A stretch of 64,000 bases of DNA from FEN-1139 sp038207155 (GTDB lineage Bacteria > Myxococcota_A > Polyangia > Polyangiales > Polyangiaceae). Shown here in pieces: positions 37,001 to 44,945 of this stretch (within the stretch, counting starts at the first letter, position 1; every line of letters starts with the position of its first letter). Below the pieces are notes generated by a model, which ran no database searches, was not told where the DNA came from, and saw only the letters and a list, made by a program, of their open reading frames with translations. The stretch covers positions 124,001 to 188,000 of the forward strand of contig JBBRAB010000001.1 of NCBI GenBank assembly GCA_038207155.1, given 5' to 3'. The position numbers and the translations under genes are program-made.

Positions 37001-38692
37001 GCGCTCGCCCGCGGGCTCACAGCGGCCATTGTCGCGCAGCACCTGGAAGCCGGCGGCGCACAGCAGCGCGCCGCGGATCTCTACCTGGAGGCCGCGCGAA
37101 CCGCCCATTCAAGTTACCAGCTGCGCCTGGCCAAGCGCTATTTCAAGCGAGTGGTGAGGATTCTTCCGAGCGAGGATGCTCGGCTATTTGAAGCGCATGA
37201 GTCCCTGGAAGGGCTCTGCCGTGTGCAGGGACAATGGCAGGAGCGTCGCGTTCACCTGGGCGTGATGCGACGACTGGCGCGCAATGCCAGCCGCCCACGC
37301 TGGGCGGCCGTCGCCCTCATGCGTACGGCGCGCTTTGACGTAGATTCCGGACGGCTCGCCCGCGGCCTCACCTCCGCCCAACGCGCGGAAACGATTGCGC
37401 GTGCAGCAGCACTTTGCATTGATGAAGTGTCCGCCCAGGCGCTAATCGGTGAAATCCTGCGCGACCTTGGGGATATGCAGGGCGCCCTGGCTGCCGTGGA
37501 TCGAGCGCTGGAGACGGCCGGACTAAAGACGGTCCCGCCTCGCCAGCGCGCCGAGGTGCTCCGCGCCAAGGGGACCTTGCTGCGCCGTGTGGGTCGGGTC
37601 CACGAGGCCGTGGCGGTACATGCCGAAGCCATCGCAATCTTTCGACGCGCAGGTGCCAAACGCATGGAGGCGCAGGCAAAGAACTCGCTCGCCTTCACGC
37701 TATACGTCCTCGGTCGGTTCGAGGACTCGGTGGCACTCGGACTCGAGGCTATTCGACTTGATTTGGCGATCGGGGGCCGGCTCCAGATCGCCAAGACGTT
37801 GGCGAACGTGGGATTGGCTTACTGCGCCATGGGTGATCTCGAGCGAGGACTGGCCTACCAGCGCCGCGCGCGCCGCGCGCATGTCGGCTACGGCGATCAG
37901 GAATCCAAGGCGGACACACTGCTTGGACTCGCTGAGAGTCTGCTGGAATGCGGCGAATTAGTGGAGGCAGAGTCGATCGTCGCCGAAGCAAGCACTATCA
38001 ACAACGTCACGGGTAGCGCCTACGACACGGCGCACGAAAAGATATTACGCGCGCTGATCGCTCGTGAAATGGGAGACCCGGCGACCAGCGTGATGTACGC
38101 CTTTGACGCGCGACAGGTCGCCGAAGCCCAGGCGTACGTTGCCTTTCATTTCTATGCCATGGCTATCGAGGCCTCTTCCCGCGTTGAGATCGGGGAACAA
38201 CACACCGGTATCCTGCTAGCCACCACGGCACTCGGCGCGATGGAAACGATTCAGGGTTCCGAATATGGTTTGGCGACTCGCGTGCTGTGCTGCGAGGCCA
38301 TGCAGAAGGCTGGCTCGCCGCAAACCGACGAGATGGTGCGACGCGCAGCACTATGGCTCAAGGGGCTGGGGGAATCGATTCACTCCGACCAGCTGCGCGC
38401 GCAGTTCCTGGCGCGTGTCCCCGCTCACCGGCTCATCCACTGGCACGACGCTATCCAGTCTTCCGAGACGCCTGCTGCGAAACCGTTGTTGCGACCACTC
38501 GAAGCGACCATAGCCCGACTGCGCGAGCTGCCAGGCTCAGCACCGACCCTCGAACTGCTTGGAGGCGAGGAAACCAGCGACGAATTCAGTCAATTTGGGC
38601 TGACCCAACCCGGCTTCGATGAGTCCGAATTGAGCAGCCAACCGTCGATTTCCCTCGAAGGCCTCGACGAGCCGCCGCCTTCGAGACAGTAG
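34076..38692 (+). CDS. Ser/Thr kinase fused to cyclase-like, AAA ATPase and TPR regions
   Basis: A 1538-residue signalling protein. Residues 10-290 are an intact Hanks-type kinase: RLGVGGMAEVFLAKK, Lys in LLVVKRIL, HRDVSPQNILL, VADFGIA and MSPEQARAEK. Residues 370-570 resemble a class III nucleotide-cyclase fold (RHVAVLSMQLHGVEQL, GVLVPSGGA-like turns) without obvious catalytic Asp pairs. Residues 580-900 form a STAND-type ATPase with Walker A TGEMGIGKSALVSAF. The rest, about 970-1460, is TPR-like helices (GRVHEAVAVHAEAIAIFRRAGAKRMEAQAKN). This is the PknK/MalT-like multi-domain layout common in myxobacteria. No transmembrane segment. It is probably monocistronic. Confidence 0.9.
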   Translation: MTEESSPVPSRLADFEVIRRLGVGGMAEVFLAKKRGAEGTYKLLVVKRILPQFGSSRRFRTMFAEEAMLATRLNHPNIVQVYEFQDYGDDGQLLSMEYVEGPDLRKVMRGAKSKRTRIPPWVSAYIISEVAKGLHYAHDRKDERGNPMAIVHRDVSPQNILLSLEGAVKVADFGIASANLFREEPGVLKGKTAYMSPEQARAEKVDRRTDIYSLGVVFHELLTGRPLHGAIEGNELLEAVRAGQVEPPSMFAREVPAEIEAIIMKALARSPDERYLTARDFAAAITRALFQAQQPIDSHVLESVLEHVVGREHTSPGIASPPDVLPAEDGPGGAAGAQEGREKNANALPAPGEVPAEPVAPGQRRSRHGVEVRHVAVLSMQLHGVEQLAEAAGSADAGRFIEQLRATLGEIAFKRGARLTWHRNRVLAGEHLVPSGGATAIVGLLANPARAASDAAWLAIDIHEAIAGTCDDMPVELQASIGIVRGIATGQRDRAGHLVSHSLQEPALELARMLSQQAPAGDTWVAGGTYRLVRRDFVWTDAPTLELDRSLGESLPNNMRIYSLVRPLTRTEKAQEQERGSGDLIGRDVELAELQGAFHQAINRGSGDQGHMIARVVTGEMGIGKSALVSAFVGELPEGTLVVRAESTPSRIEVPFTLLADWIRGLTGLSADQSPDSVQRHLERLMGGFSIGDDRDPILSRLAALVTGQLAQAVDEGDAAQNRRFLTAGLRAFIARQALECPVVLIGENLQWADRASVECIQELLRWNETWPVLAVFVLRSGDRMASVAENAVRIDLRELSREHQVRLLATRLGADLGVEQICDDLAPRIGGNPFFLLEMVDALLERGTLELRETSDHRIELIRVDGKDATGRALPQTLEQLIADRLDELPTEEQAVVDWLAISGGPLPFEELKALLGPQAEDGVSRLCARGLCDLRAEEIDVRHPVTRDVAYSSLDPKTRVSMHRKLGEQLLGTALARGLTAAIVAQHLEAGGAQQRAADLYLEAARTAHSSYQLRLAKRYFKRVVRILPSEDARLFEAHESLEGLCRVQGQWQERRVHLGVMRRLARNASRPRWAAVALMRTARFDVDSGRLARGLTSAQRAETIARAAALCIDEVSAQALIGEILRDLGDMQGALAAVDRALETAGLKTVPPRQRAEVLRAKGTLLRRVGRVHEAVAVHAEAIAIFRRAGAKRMEAQAKNSLAFTLYVLGRFEDSVALGLEAIRLDLAIGGRLQIAKTLANVGLAYCAMGDLERGLAYQRRARRAHVGYGDQESKADTLLGLAESLLECGELVEAESIVAEASTINNVTGSAYDTAHEKILRALIAREMGDPATSVMYAFDARQVAEAQAYVAFHFYAMAIEASSRVEIGEQHTGILLATTALGAMETIQGSEYGLATRVLCCEAMQKAGSPQTDEMVRRAALWLKGLGESIHSDQLRAQFLARVPAHRLIHWHDAIQSSETPAAKPLLRPLEATIARLRELPGSAPTLELLGGEETSDEFSQFGLTQPGFDESELSSQPSISLEGLDEPPPSRQ

Positions 38693-38732
38693 TCGTCGCG
38701 AGGCTGGGTTTAGGCGACCCGAATGCCACGCC

Positions 38733-39047
38733 TCAGACTGTTCCCAGAAGACTCGATAGCTCGGAGTGTGCCTTGCCGTCGCCAGCTACAAGCGCAGCGG
38801 CCTGACCGGCGGTCGCCCATTCGCGCGCTCCCTCGTTTCGCCCGAGCTCAGCCAGAATCTGAGCAGCCATGAGATAGGACGGCACGTAGCTCCCGTCGCA
38901 CTCACGGAGCCCATCAAATACGGCAAGCGCGTCCTCTAAGCGGGACTCGCGTCGATACTCGAGGGCCAAGGCGTACCTGGCAAAACTGTCCGCCTTGCCC
39001 TGGGCCAAGAGATTCTCCAGAAAGGCGAGACGCGTGTTGTTGCTCAC
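38733..39047 (-). CDS. Small TPR protein
   Basis: A 104-residue helical protein with two or three TPR-like units (ADSFARYALALEYRRESRLEDALAVFDGLRE, then YLMAAQILAELGRNEGAREWA). The GTG start overlaps the pcrA stop by four bases (GTGA), so it is translated with the helicase. No enzymatic motif is present. It may be a partner or an accessory scaffold. Confidence 0.8.
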   Translation of the reverse strand: MSNNTRLAFLENLLAQGKADSFARYALALEYRRESRLEDALAVFDGLRECDGSYVPSYLMAAQILAELGRNEGAREWATAGQAAALVAGDGKAHSELSSLLGTV

Positions 39048-41338
39048 GGGTGATCTGTAGTGGTGGTGAGGAAGCGTGCCAAGATCTTACGCGGACCAAA
39101 GCCTTGAAAAAACGCCACCACCGTGGGGCCGTCGGACCCGGGCTCGACGCGTTCCACCTTGCCCCGACCAAAGCGGGCGTGAAAAACGAGCTGACCAGGT
39201 CGGATCGTCGAGGAGACCTCGTCGGCGGGCAGATCGTCAAAAGCGCTTCGGTCGACGATCCGCTCCCCTGGACGAAGGACCGTCCCCGCGCCCGAACTGC
39301 TCGCACTGCGGCTGCCCGTCATTCCGAGGCTCGGCGTGGGCCCGCCCCCACTCGACTTCCAGCGCTCAACCACATGCTCGGACCAGGCGCGTTCGCGACG
39401 CGCCAAACGCACGTCACTCTCCTCGCGCTTGCAGCAATCGCGTGGAAGATCCTCGAGAAAGGAGCTCTGCGCTAGGTAGCGCGTTTGCCCAAACAGGGTT
39501 CGCTGCGAGGCGTGGGATACCAGGAGCAGCTCGCGCGCACGTGTGATGGCCACGTACGCCAGACGACGTTCTTCGTCGAGTTCCTCAGGCCCGGTGGCAT
39601 CGATGCGACGGTAGGGAAAGACGTCCTCCTCCATACCCGTTAGAAACACCGTGTTGAACTCGAGACCCTTGGCAGCATGGACGGTCATGAGCGACACCTT
39701 AGGAACGTCCTTGAGCGAATCGGTCGATGCCACCAGCGACACCCGCTCAAGGTAGCCGGTGAGCGACCCCTCCTCACCGGCGGCCGCTGCGTCATCCTCG
39801 TACTCCGCGATAGCTCCGAGTAGCTCCTGAACGTTGCCGAGACGCGCGTCGGCCTCGGCGCTGTCCTCTGCCTCGAGCAGGGCGCGATAGCCTGACTCGG
39901 AAAACACGCGGGTGGCCAAGGCATGCGGTGAGAGTTGCCGCGCGTTGTTTCGCCACTCTTCGACCAGCTCAACGAACTGCTTGAGCTTGCTGCGTGCGGC
40001 TGACCCAAGGCCCGCGTCCCGCACGGCCGCCGGCAGGGCTTCGTAGAGACTGGTGCTGTGCTCAGAAGCCAGGGCGTGCAGAACCTCCAGCGTCTTTTTG
40101 CCTATGCCGCGGGCAGGAACGTTGATGACGCGCATCAAATCGGCCTCGCTGCGAGGATTGTCGATCAACCTCAGGTAGCCGAGCAGATCCTTAACCTCGG
40201 CCCGATCAAAGAAGCGCATCCCTCCGATAATCTGGTACGCGATCGACTCGGCACGGAATGCCTCTTCGAGTACGCGCGACTGCGCGTGGGTTCGATAAAA
40301 CACCGCTAGCTGTCGAGCATCGATCCCGGCGCGCATGCGCGACCGAACCCCGCGCACGACCCAGGCCGCTTCGTCACGTTCGTCAGCAGCAGCGCGGATC
40401 AGGATCGGCTGCCCCATCTCCGCGGCCGTCCAAAGCTCCTTCGGCTCACGATGACGGGCTGGTTCGATCACCGCGAGTGCCGCCTTGACGATGTGGCCAC
40501 TCGAGCGATAGTTCTGCTCGAGCTTGACGACCAGCGCGTCGGGGAAATCCTTACGAAATCCGCGAATGATCTGTACATCGGCGCCGCGCCAGCGATAGAT
40601 CGACTGATCGTCGTCTCCGACCACGCACAGATTTCGCGTCCCGGCACTAAACGCCCGCACCAAGCGATACTGCACGAGATTGGTGTCCTGAAACTCGTCC
40701 ACCAAGACATGGTCAAAACGCGAGCGCAGCTCGGCGCCGGCGGCGTTGCTGGTGGACTCGGCCAGCTTCATGACCAGCGTGAGCAAGTCCTCAAAATCGA
40801 CGGCGTTCGAAGCCTTGAGTGCCTGCTCGTATTTCCCAAACACCGTCGCAAGCTCCTGCTCGCCACGGCGCTGGTCGGCCAGGTCTTGGGGACCGAGTCC
40901 CTCCTGCTTCTTGGAGAGAATCCGCGAGAGCATCTGCTTGGGCGTCGTCTCGCGGTCCGAAGAGCCGCTCTCCTTGAGGATCCGCGCCACGATCGCCTTC
41001 TGATCGGACTCGTCATAGATCACGAAGTTCCGCTCCAGCCCCACTTCGGCGTGATACCGCCGCAAGAGCCTGGCGCAGACCGAGTGGAACGTGCCCACCC
41101 ACAGATCCCGCACCAGCTCGGCGCCAGCTAGCTGCTCGAGACGCGCCTTCATCTCCCCCGCAGCTTTGTTCGTAAATGTGACGGACAGAATCCGATAGGG
41201 CGGGACACCCTGGCCAAGCAGGTTAGCGATGCGATAGGTGATCGTGCGGGTCTTACCGCTGCCCGCGCCGGCAAAAACCAGCAAAGGACCAGTGAGGTGC
41301 GAAACTGCCTGGGATTGGGGCTCGTTGAGCTCGGGCAT
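39044..41338 (-). CDS. pcrA: ATP-dependent DNA helicase, UvrD/PcrA type
   Basis: A 764-residue superfamily 1A helicase. Motifs: LNEPQSQAV (Q motif), FAGAGSGKTRTITYRIA (Walker A), VDEFQDTN (Walker B), VGDDDQSIYRWRGAD (motif III), KLEQNYRS (IV), LMTVHAAKGLEF (V) and AYVAITRARELLLVSHA (VI). A C-terminal Tudor-like piece, GQLVFHARFGRGKVERVEPG, matches PcrA, where it binds RNA polymerase. It unwinds 3'-to-5' in repair and removes RecA or stalled polymerase. The TPR gene downstream overlaps its stop. Confidence 0.95.
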   Translation of the reverse strand: MPELNEPQSQAVSHLTGPLLVFAGAGSGKTRTITYRIANLLGQGVPPYRILSVTFTNKAAGEMKARLEQLAGAELVRDLWVGTFHSVCARLLRRYHAEVGLERNFVIYDESDQKAIVARILKESGSSDRETTPKQMLSRILSKKQEGLGPQDLADQRRGEQELATVFGKYEQALKASNAVDFEDLLTLVMKLAESTSNAAGAELRSRFDHVLVDEFQDTNLVQYRLVRAFSAGTRNLCVVGDDDQSIYRWRGADVQIIRGFRKDFPDALVVKLEQNYRSSGHIVKAALAVIEPARHREPKELWTAAEMGQPILIRAAADERDEAAWVVRGVRSRMRAGIDARQLAVFYRTHAQSRVLEEAFRAESIAYQIIGGMRFFDRAEVKDLLGYLRLIDNPRSEADLMRVINVPARGIGKKTLEVLHALASEHSTSLYEALPAAVRDAGLGSAARSKLKQFVELVEEWRNNARQLSPHALATRVFSESGYRALLEAEDSAEADARLGNVQELLGAIAEYEDDAAAAGEEGSLTGYLERVSLVASTDSLKDVPKVSLMTVHAAKGLEFNTVFLTGMEEDVFPYRRIDATGPEELDEERRLAYVAITRARELLLVSHASQRTLFGQTRYLAQSSFLEDLPRDCCKREESDVRLARRERAWSEHVVERWKSSGGGPTPSLGMTGSRSASSSGAGTVLRPGERIVDRSAFDDLPADEVSSTIRPGQLVFHARFGRGKVERVEPGSDGPTVVAFFQGFGPRKILARFLTTTTDHP

Positions 41339-41405
41339 AGGGGCTCGTGACTACGGTGCCCGCCGATCTAGCGCTCGCCGACGGCCGCGTCGAGGCTGCC
41401 CAGTG

Positions 41406-43097
41406 CTAGCGCGTGCGTACGACCAGCACGAGACGCGGGGAAAACGAGGTCTCCCCGCGCGCCAGCTCGCATTCGGCGGAATGGATGGCCAGCACGGCGC
41501 GCTCCACAACACCGTGTATCCACGAGCGAAGGCCGGCTGAGGCCGGCTCAAACTCCGACACCGTTAGCTGGGCTGCCTTCGGCCCGAGTGACTCGACCTG
41601 CCAGCGACCAAAATCGAACAAGTGCGACAGGACGCCGGCAATGTGCTTCATCACGACGGTTGGATGAGTCGGCGCCGGAAGCCCGCGTAGCAGCGCGGTC
41701 GATAGACAGCCCTCAACGGCGTCTCGCCCGGCCGGGTGACACCAGCTCGAACGTCCGTCGAACAGCTCGTCAGAGACCAGTTCGACGTAGCGAGTTAGCG
41801 GCTCAAGATCGTAGTAGATGATGCCCTGGATTGTCCCGTTGAGGACGTCTCGCGCCTGCTCGCTGCCAACGCTCGCGAGAATGCGCTCTCGCGTTGGCAG
41901 CGGTCGACGTGCTCGCACAAATTCGTCGAGCCCCTGCCAAACGATGCCTCGAACGTGATGACGACCGCGAAACCGCACGGGCAAGACCGATGACAGTCTG
42001 TCTGGCGTACCCACGAAGTCAGGCTGCCCAATAGTGAGAGGCGTCGAGCGTTGCTGAGACACCTGAACGCCGCTCGACACCCCCGGGCGCGGTGGTGGAA
42101 TCGAGGTCGCGCGTTCGGCACGCGAGGTCGCAGGGTTTTCCAGCAGCAATTCGTCCCGCGCCAGGCCACCCGCAACGTCTCGGGGCCGCTCCAACAGCTC
42201 GGGCAGCACTGCGCGCCAGTAGGCACGCGACGAGTCCTGGGGCGGCGCGCGGCGCCTCAGTGCCTCGCGAAACTCGCGGGCGCGCTGGTAGCGCTGATGC
42301 GGCTGTTTTGCGAGCCCTTTTACCAGCGCGTCCGCCAAGCTGGCTGACGCGCCTGGCATGACTTGATCGAGACGCGCCGGCTGATGCTGAGCGATCTGAT
42401 ACGCTGTGGCCGCGGCGCTCGCGAGATGAAACGGATGGGTGCCCGTCAGCAGTTCGAACAAGATCACGGCACATGCATGGAGGTCAGAGCGAGAATCGGC
42501 GCGTCCTCCCGTCACCTGCTCGGGAGCAAGGTAATCTGCGATGCCGAAACCAAACACGCGCGCACCTGAGGCACGCTTGCCGAGCAGCCCAAGCACCAGA
42601 CCGAACTCACTGATGCGCCAGCTCACGCGGCCGTCCTGGCGGCGAGCTAGCTCAACAAGCTCCGGCTTAAGATCACCGTGAACGAGGCCCGCTGCATGAG
42701 CGACCTCGAGTGTCTGAAGCAGTCCGTCAACGAGCGCGAGCGCTGCGCCAAGCGGCATGCGCTCACGCCCGAGCACGAGTCGGGACAGCGTCACCCCAGC
42801 GCAATACTCGGTCACCAGATAGGGACCTTGCGGCTCCCAGCCGGAGGCCAGTACCGTCGTGAGCCCTGGGTTGCGCAGCCTGCTCGCCGCCCAGGCGGGC
42901 GCGAACAGGCGCTCTGCCTGTTCCGAGTTTTCCGCAGCGCTTTGACTGAGCAGCTTGACCGTCACGCTGGCGCCCGTGGATTGGTCGACCGCGCGATAGG
43001 CTTTGGAACCGCCCCGCTCGCCCACAGGCTCGCCCAGTAGGAACCGTCCTGCCAGGACAATCCCACCGTCCGTTTGCGCTCTTGGCGGCAAGCCCAT
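41406..43097 (-). CDS. Probable Ser/Thr pseudokinase with C-terminal unknown domain
   Basis: A 563-residue protein. Residues 18-290 follow the Hanks kinase layout but with altered active-site residues. The Gly loop is GERGGSKAYRA, Lys48 is kept in VTVKLL, and the catalytic loop is HGDLKPELVEL (Asp142 kept, HRD Arg is Gly, the metal-binding Asn is lost). The DFG motif is SEFG, with Glu164 replacing Asp. It is therefore likely weak or inactive as a kinase. Residues 375-555 form a separate conserved-looking domain (HHVRGIVWQGLDEFVRARRP and on) that recalls the DUF2378/TIGR02265 Myxococcus paralogues; this match is from memory and weak. It is tightly divergent from a membrane protein, 38 bases away. 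Confidence 0.75.
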   Translation of the reverse strand: MGLPPRAQTDGGIVLAGRFLLGEPVGERGGSKAYRAVDQSTGASVTVKLLSQSAAENSEQAERLFAPAWAASRLRNPGLTTVLASGWEPQGPYLVTEYCAGVTLSRLVLGRERMPLGAALALVDGLLQTLEVAHAAGLVHGDLKPELVELARRQDGRVSWRISEFGLVLGLLGKRASGARVFGFGIADYLAPEQVTGGRADSRSDLHACAVILFELLTGTHPFHLASAAATAYQIAQHQPARLDQVMPGASASLADALVKGLAKQPHQRYQRAREFREALRRRAPPQDSSRAYWRAVLPELLERPRDVAGGLARDELLLENPATSRAERATSIPPPRPGVSSGVQVSQQRSTPLTIGQPDFVGTPDRLSSVLPVRFRGRHHVRGIVWQGLDEFVRARRPLPTRERILASVGSEQARDVLNGTIQGIIYYDLEPLTRYVELVSDELFDGRSSWCHPAGRDAVEGCLSTALLRGLPAPTHPTVVMKHIAGVLSHLFDFGRWQVESLGPKAAQLTVSEFEPASAGLRSWIHGVVERAVLAIHSAECELARGETSFSPRLVLVVRTR

Positions 43098-43135
43098 CAC
43101 ACTTAGTCTAGTCTCAATGCCCCCCGAGTAGTCGA

Positions 43136-44176
43136 GTGATCAAGCAACTTCGTCCCCAACGAATCTGGCGCCGCCTACGTCGACGAGCGGTGGCATTGGG
43201 GCGCCAGCGGTTGTCCGTGGTCACGGGCGATCAGACAGCACTTCGCTTACCGCTCTGCTGCGCGGGGTGTGGCGCCGCCGCCGGGCATTCACGGTGCGAG
43301 CGCGGTTGGCAAGCGACGGCAGGGTTGATCGTTCCCTACTGCTCGGACTGTCTACGACATGTCGCACGTCCGCGGCTGCTCGCGTTGGCGGCCACGCTCG
43401 CCTCGCTGCTGTCGGCACTTGCGGCCGCCGTGCTGCTTCCGCTGGGCGCGGGAGTCTCCGTGCTGATGTCCAGCTTGGGGGCGTTGGTCTTCGCAACGGT
43501 TCCACTGCTGCTGTGCTGGGGCCTTGCCACCCTCGGATTTCCTGGGCAGCTCACCTGTCCGGTGTTCTTTACAAAAGACGGACTCGTTTGCGCTCGTCAC
43601 GCGTACGCGCTTGAGCTCGCTCAGCTGTCGCAGTCCCGCGTGGTCCGACGTTGGTTGCGACCGCGCCTGTTCAACCGCACCGCCTGGTTTGGCCCTCTGA
43701 CGGCGCTGGTGCTGACGCCCTTCGCGTTCGAGCTGACGCATCCCCCCCTGCGCGTCATCAACCTCGCCGATGAGCGAATCGTGGTGTTTGCAGACCGACT
43801 CCGACTTGGCGACGTCCTTCCGAGCAGCAGTGAGAGTCCTGCAGCGGGCCAGGAGTTTCGTGTTCCAGCGGGTCGCCACCAGCTCGTCGCCAGAACCATC
43901 CAGGGACAAACCGTTGCGAGTGTGAGCGTGCGGATCGCGGTCGGTCGCGCTCACCTATTTGCCCCTGGCGCACCTGCGGGCTGCTTTTGGTTGGAGCGGC
44001 GTGCCTACGGCAAGGAGCGCCGCGCGGAGCACGAGCGGGAACCCTTGGAGTCCGAGGAACGCTTCTGGGTCATGCCCTCAGAGGTGGACAGCTGGTTTGT
44101 GCCCTTGCCCGAAGAGGACAGCTCGCTCGTGTCGGGCGGACTGCTTACGGCGCTTCGCCAAGGGCATTGCCGCTGA
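43136..44176 (+). CDS. Membrane protein with Cys-rich N-terminus, unknown
   Basis: A 346-residue protein of no recognised family. Two Cys clusters occur early (LPLCCAGCGAA and VPYCSDCLRH), arranged like a small zinc ribbon. They are followed by two or three strongly hydrophobic segments (about 85-140), another near WFGPLTALVLTPFAF, and a soluble C-terminal half of beta character (ADRLRLGDVLPSSSESPAAGQEFRVPAGRHQL). The start is the GTG at 43136; no clear ribosome-binding site is present. Its short divergent spacing from the pseudokinase suggests shared control. Confidence 0.7.
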   Translation: MIKQLRPQRIWRRLRRRAVALGRQRLSVVTGDQTALRLPLCCAGCGAAAGHSRCERGWQATAGLIVPYCSDCLRHVARPRLLALAATLASLLSALAAAVLLPLGAGVSVLMSSLGALVFATVPLLLCWGLATLGFPGQLTCPVFFTKDGLVCARHAYALELAQLSQSRVVRRWLRPRLFNRTAWFGPLTALVLTPFAFELTHPPLRVINLADERIVVFADRLRLGDVLPSSSESPAAGQEFRVPAGRHQLVARTIQGQTVASVSVRIAVGRAHLFAPGAPAGCFWLERRAYGKERRAEHEREPLESEERFWVMPSEVDSWFVPLPEEDSSLVSGGLLTALRQGHCR

Positions 44177-44235
44177 TCGGGCGGGCCCGTGGCTTGCGCC
44201 GGGCCAGCTGCCGAAATCAATCACGCGTCCGGCCA

Positions 44236-44263
44236 TTGGCACTGCGTGAGGAGTGGCTATAGT
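44236..44263 (+). promoter_or_regulatory. Sigma-70-like promoter of grpE
   Basis: TTGGCA (44236-44241), a 16-base spacer and TATAGT (44258-44263). The -10 ends nine bases before the GTG start at 44273, so transcription should begin within a few bases of the start codon. The -35 to -10 region also shows a weak dyad (TTGGCACT/AGTGGCTA). Confidence 0.65.
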
Positions 44264-44272
44264 GCGAGCACA

Positions 44273-44845
44273 GTGGCCGATCCCAACGTCGAAACCCCCA
44301 GTCAACCGGCCGATCAGGCCCGCCCCTCCGCGTCCGTGCCGCCCGCAGCTGCCCCAACCGCCCTTGCGGATGCAGCCGACGTGAGCCCGGAGGACGAGCT
44401 CCGAGCGGAGGTCGCCCGCCTGAAGGACAACCTACTTCGGACAATGGCGGACTTTGACAACTTCCGTAAGCGTTCGCGCCGCGAGCTGGCCGACGCAGAG
44501 CGAATGGCGCGCGAGGATCTGCTGCGAGAAATGCTGCCCGTGTTCGACAATCTCGATCGCGCCGGTCAGCACGCGGGCTCCGCGAAGGACATTCAGTCGA
44601 TCGTCGACGGCATCCAGATGGTGATGCGCCAGTTCCTCGACACCCTCGGAAGGCTTGGCATTGAGCGAATTGAAGCGGTCGGCCAGCCTTTCGATCCGGC
44701 AGTTCACGAAGCCATCCAGCAGATGGAGACGACCGAGGTCCCAGCGGGCTGCGTCGCAGCCGAAGTCCTCACGGGTTACCGTCAAGGCGAGCGGCTTGTT
44801 CGTCCAGCGATGGTCGTGGTGGCACGCGCTCCTTCGGGTGATTGA
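44273..44845 (+). CDS. grpE: DnaK nucleotide-exchange factor GrpE
   Basis: A 190-residue co-chaperone. An acidic, Pro/Ala-rich N-terminus leads into a long helix (DELRAEVARLKDNLLRTMADFDNFRKRSRRELADAERMA), then LLREMLPVFDNLDRA and the beta-domain signature (GQPFDPAVHEAIQQMETTEVPAGCVAAEVLTGYRQGERLVRPAMVVVA). Dimeric GrpE ejects ADP from DnaK. I choose the GTG at 44273 because it lies just after a good promoter; a longer upstream frame would start before the -35. dnaK follows after 100 bases with its own weak -10 box. Confidence 0.95.
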   Translation: MADPNVETPSQPADQARPSASVPPAAAPTALADAADVSPEDELRAEVARLKDNLLRTMADFDNFRKRSRRELADAERMAREDLLREMLPVFDNLDRAGQHAGSAKDIQSIVDGIQMVMRQFLDTLGRLGIERIEAVGQPFDPAVHEAIQQMETTEVPAGCVAAEVLTGYRQGERLVRPAMVVVARAPSGD

Positions 44846-44945
44846 GCTGCGTAGGCAGCTCGCGGCGGCGTGGCCGGTACCGCTCGATTTAGCAAATTCC
44901 GAGCTGCACCGAGCCAGGGCTCCGGAGTATCCTCATCCCTGAAAA

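Noticed and set aside
36235..37029. Long reverse-strand open frames under the giant kinase
   Set aside because: Ser/Arg-rich translations typical of antisense shadows in GC-rich genes.
44236..44259. A CIRCE-like operator before grpE (TTGGCACT, 8 bases, AGTGGCTA)
   Set aside because: CIRCE is TTAGCACTC-N9-GAGTGCTAA. Here the spacer is short and the right arm does not fit. It is better read as the -35 and -10 region.
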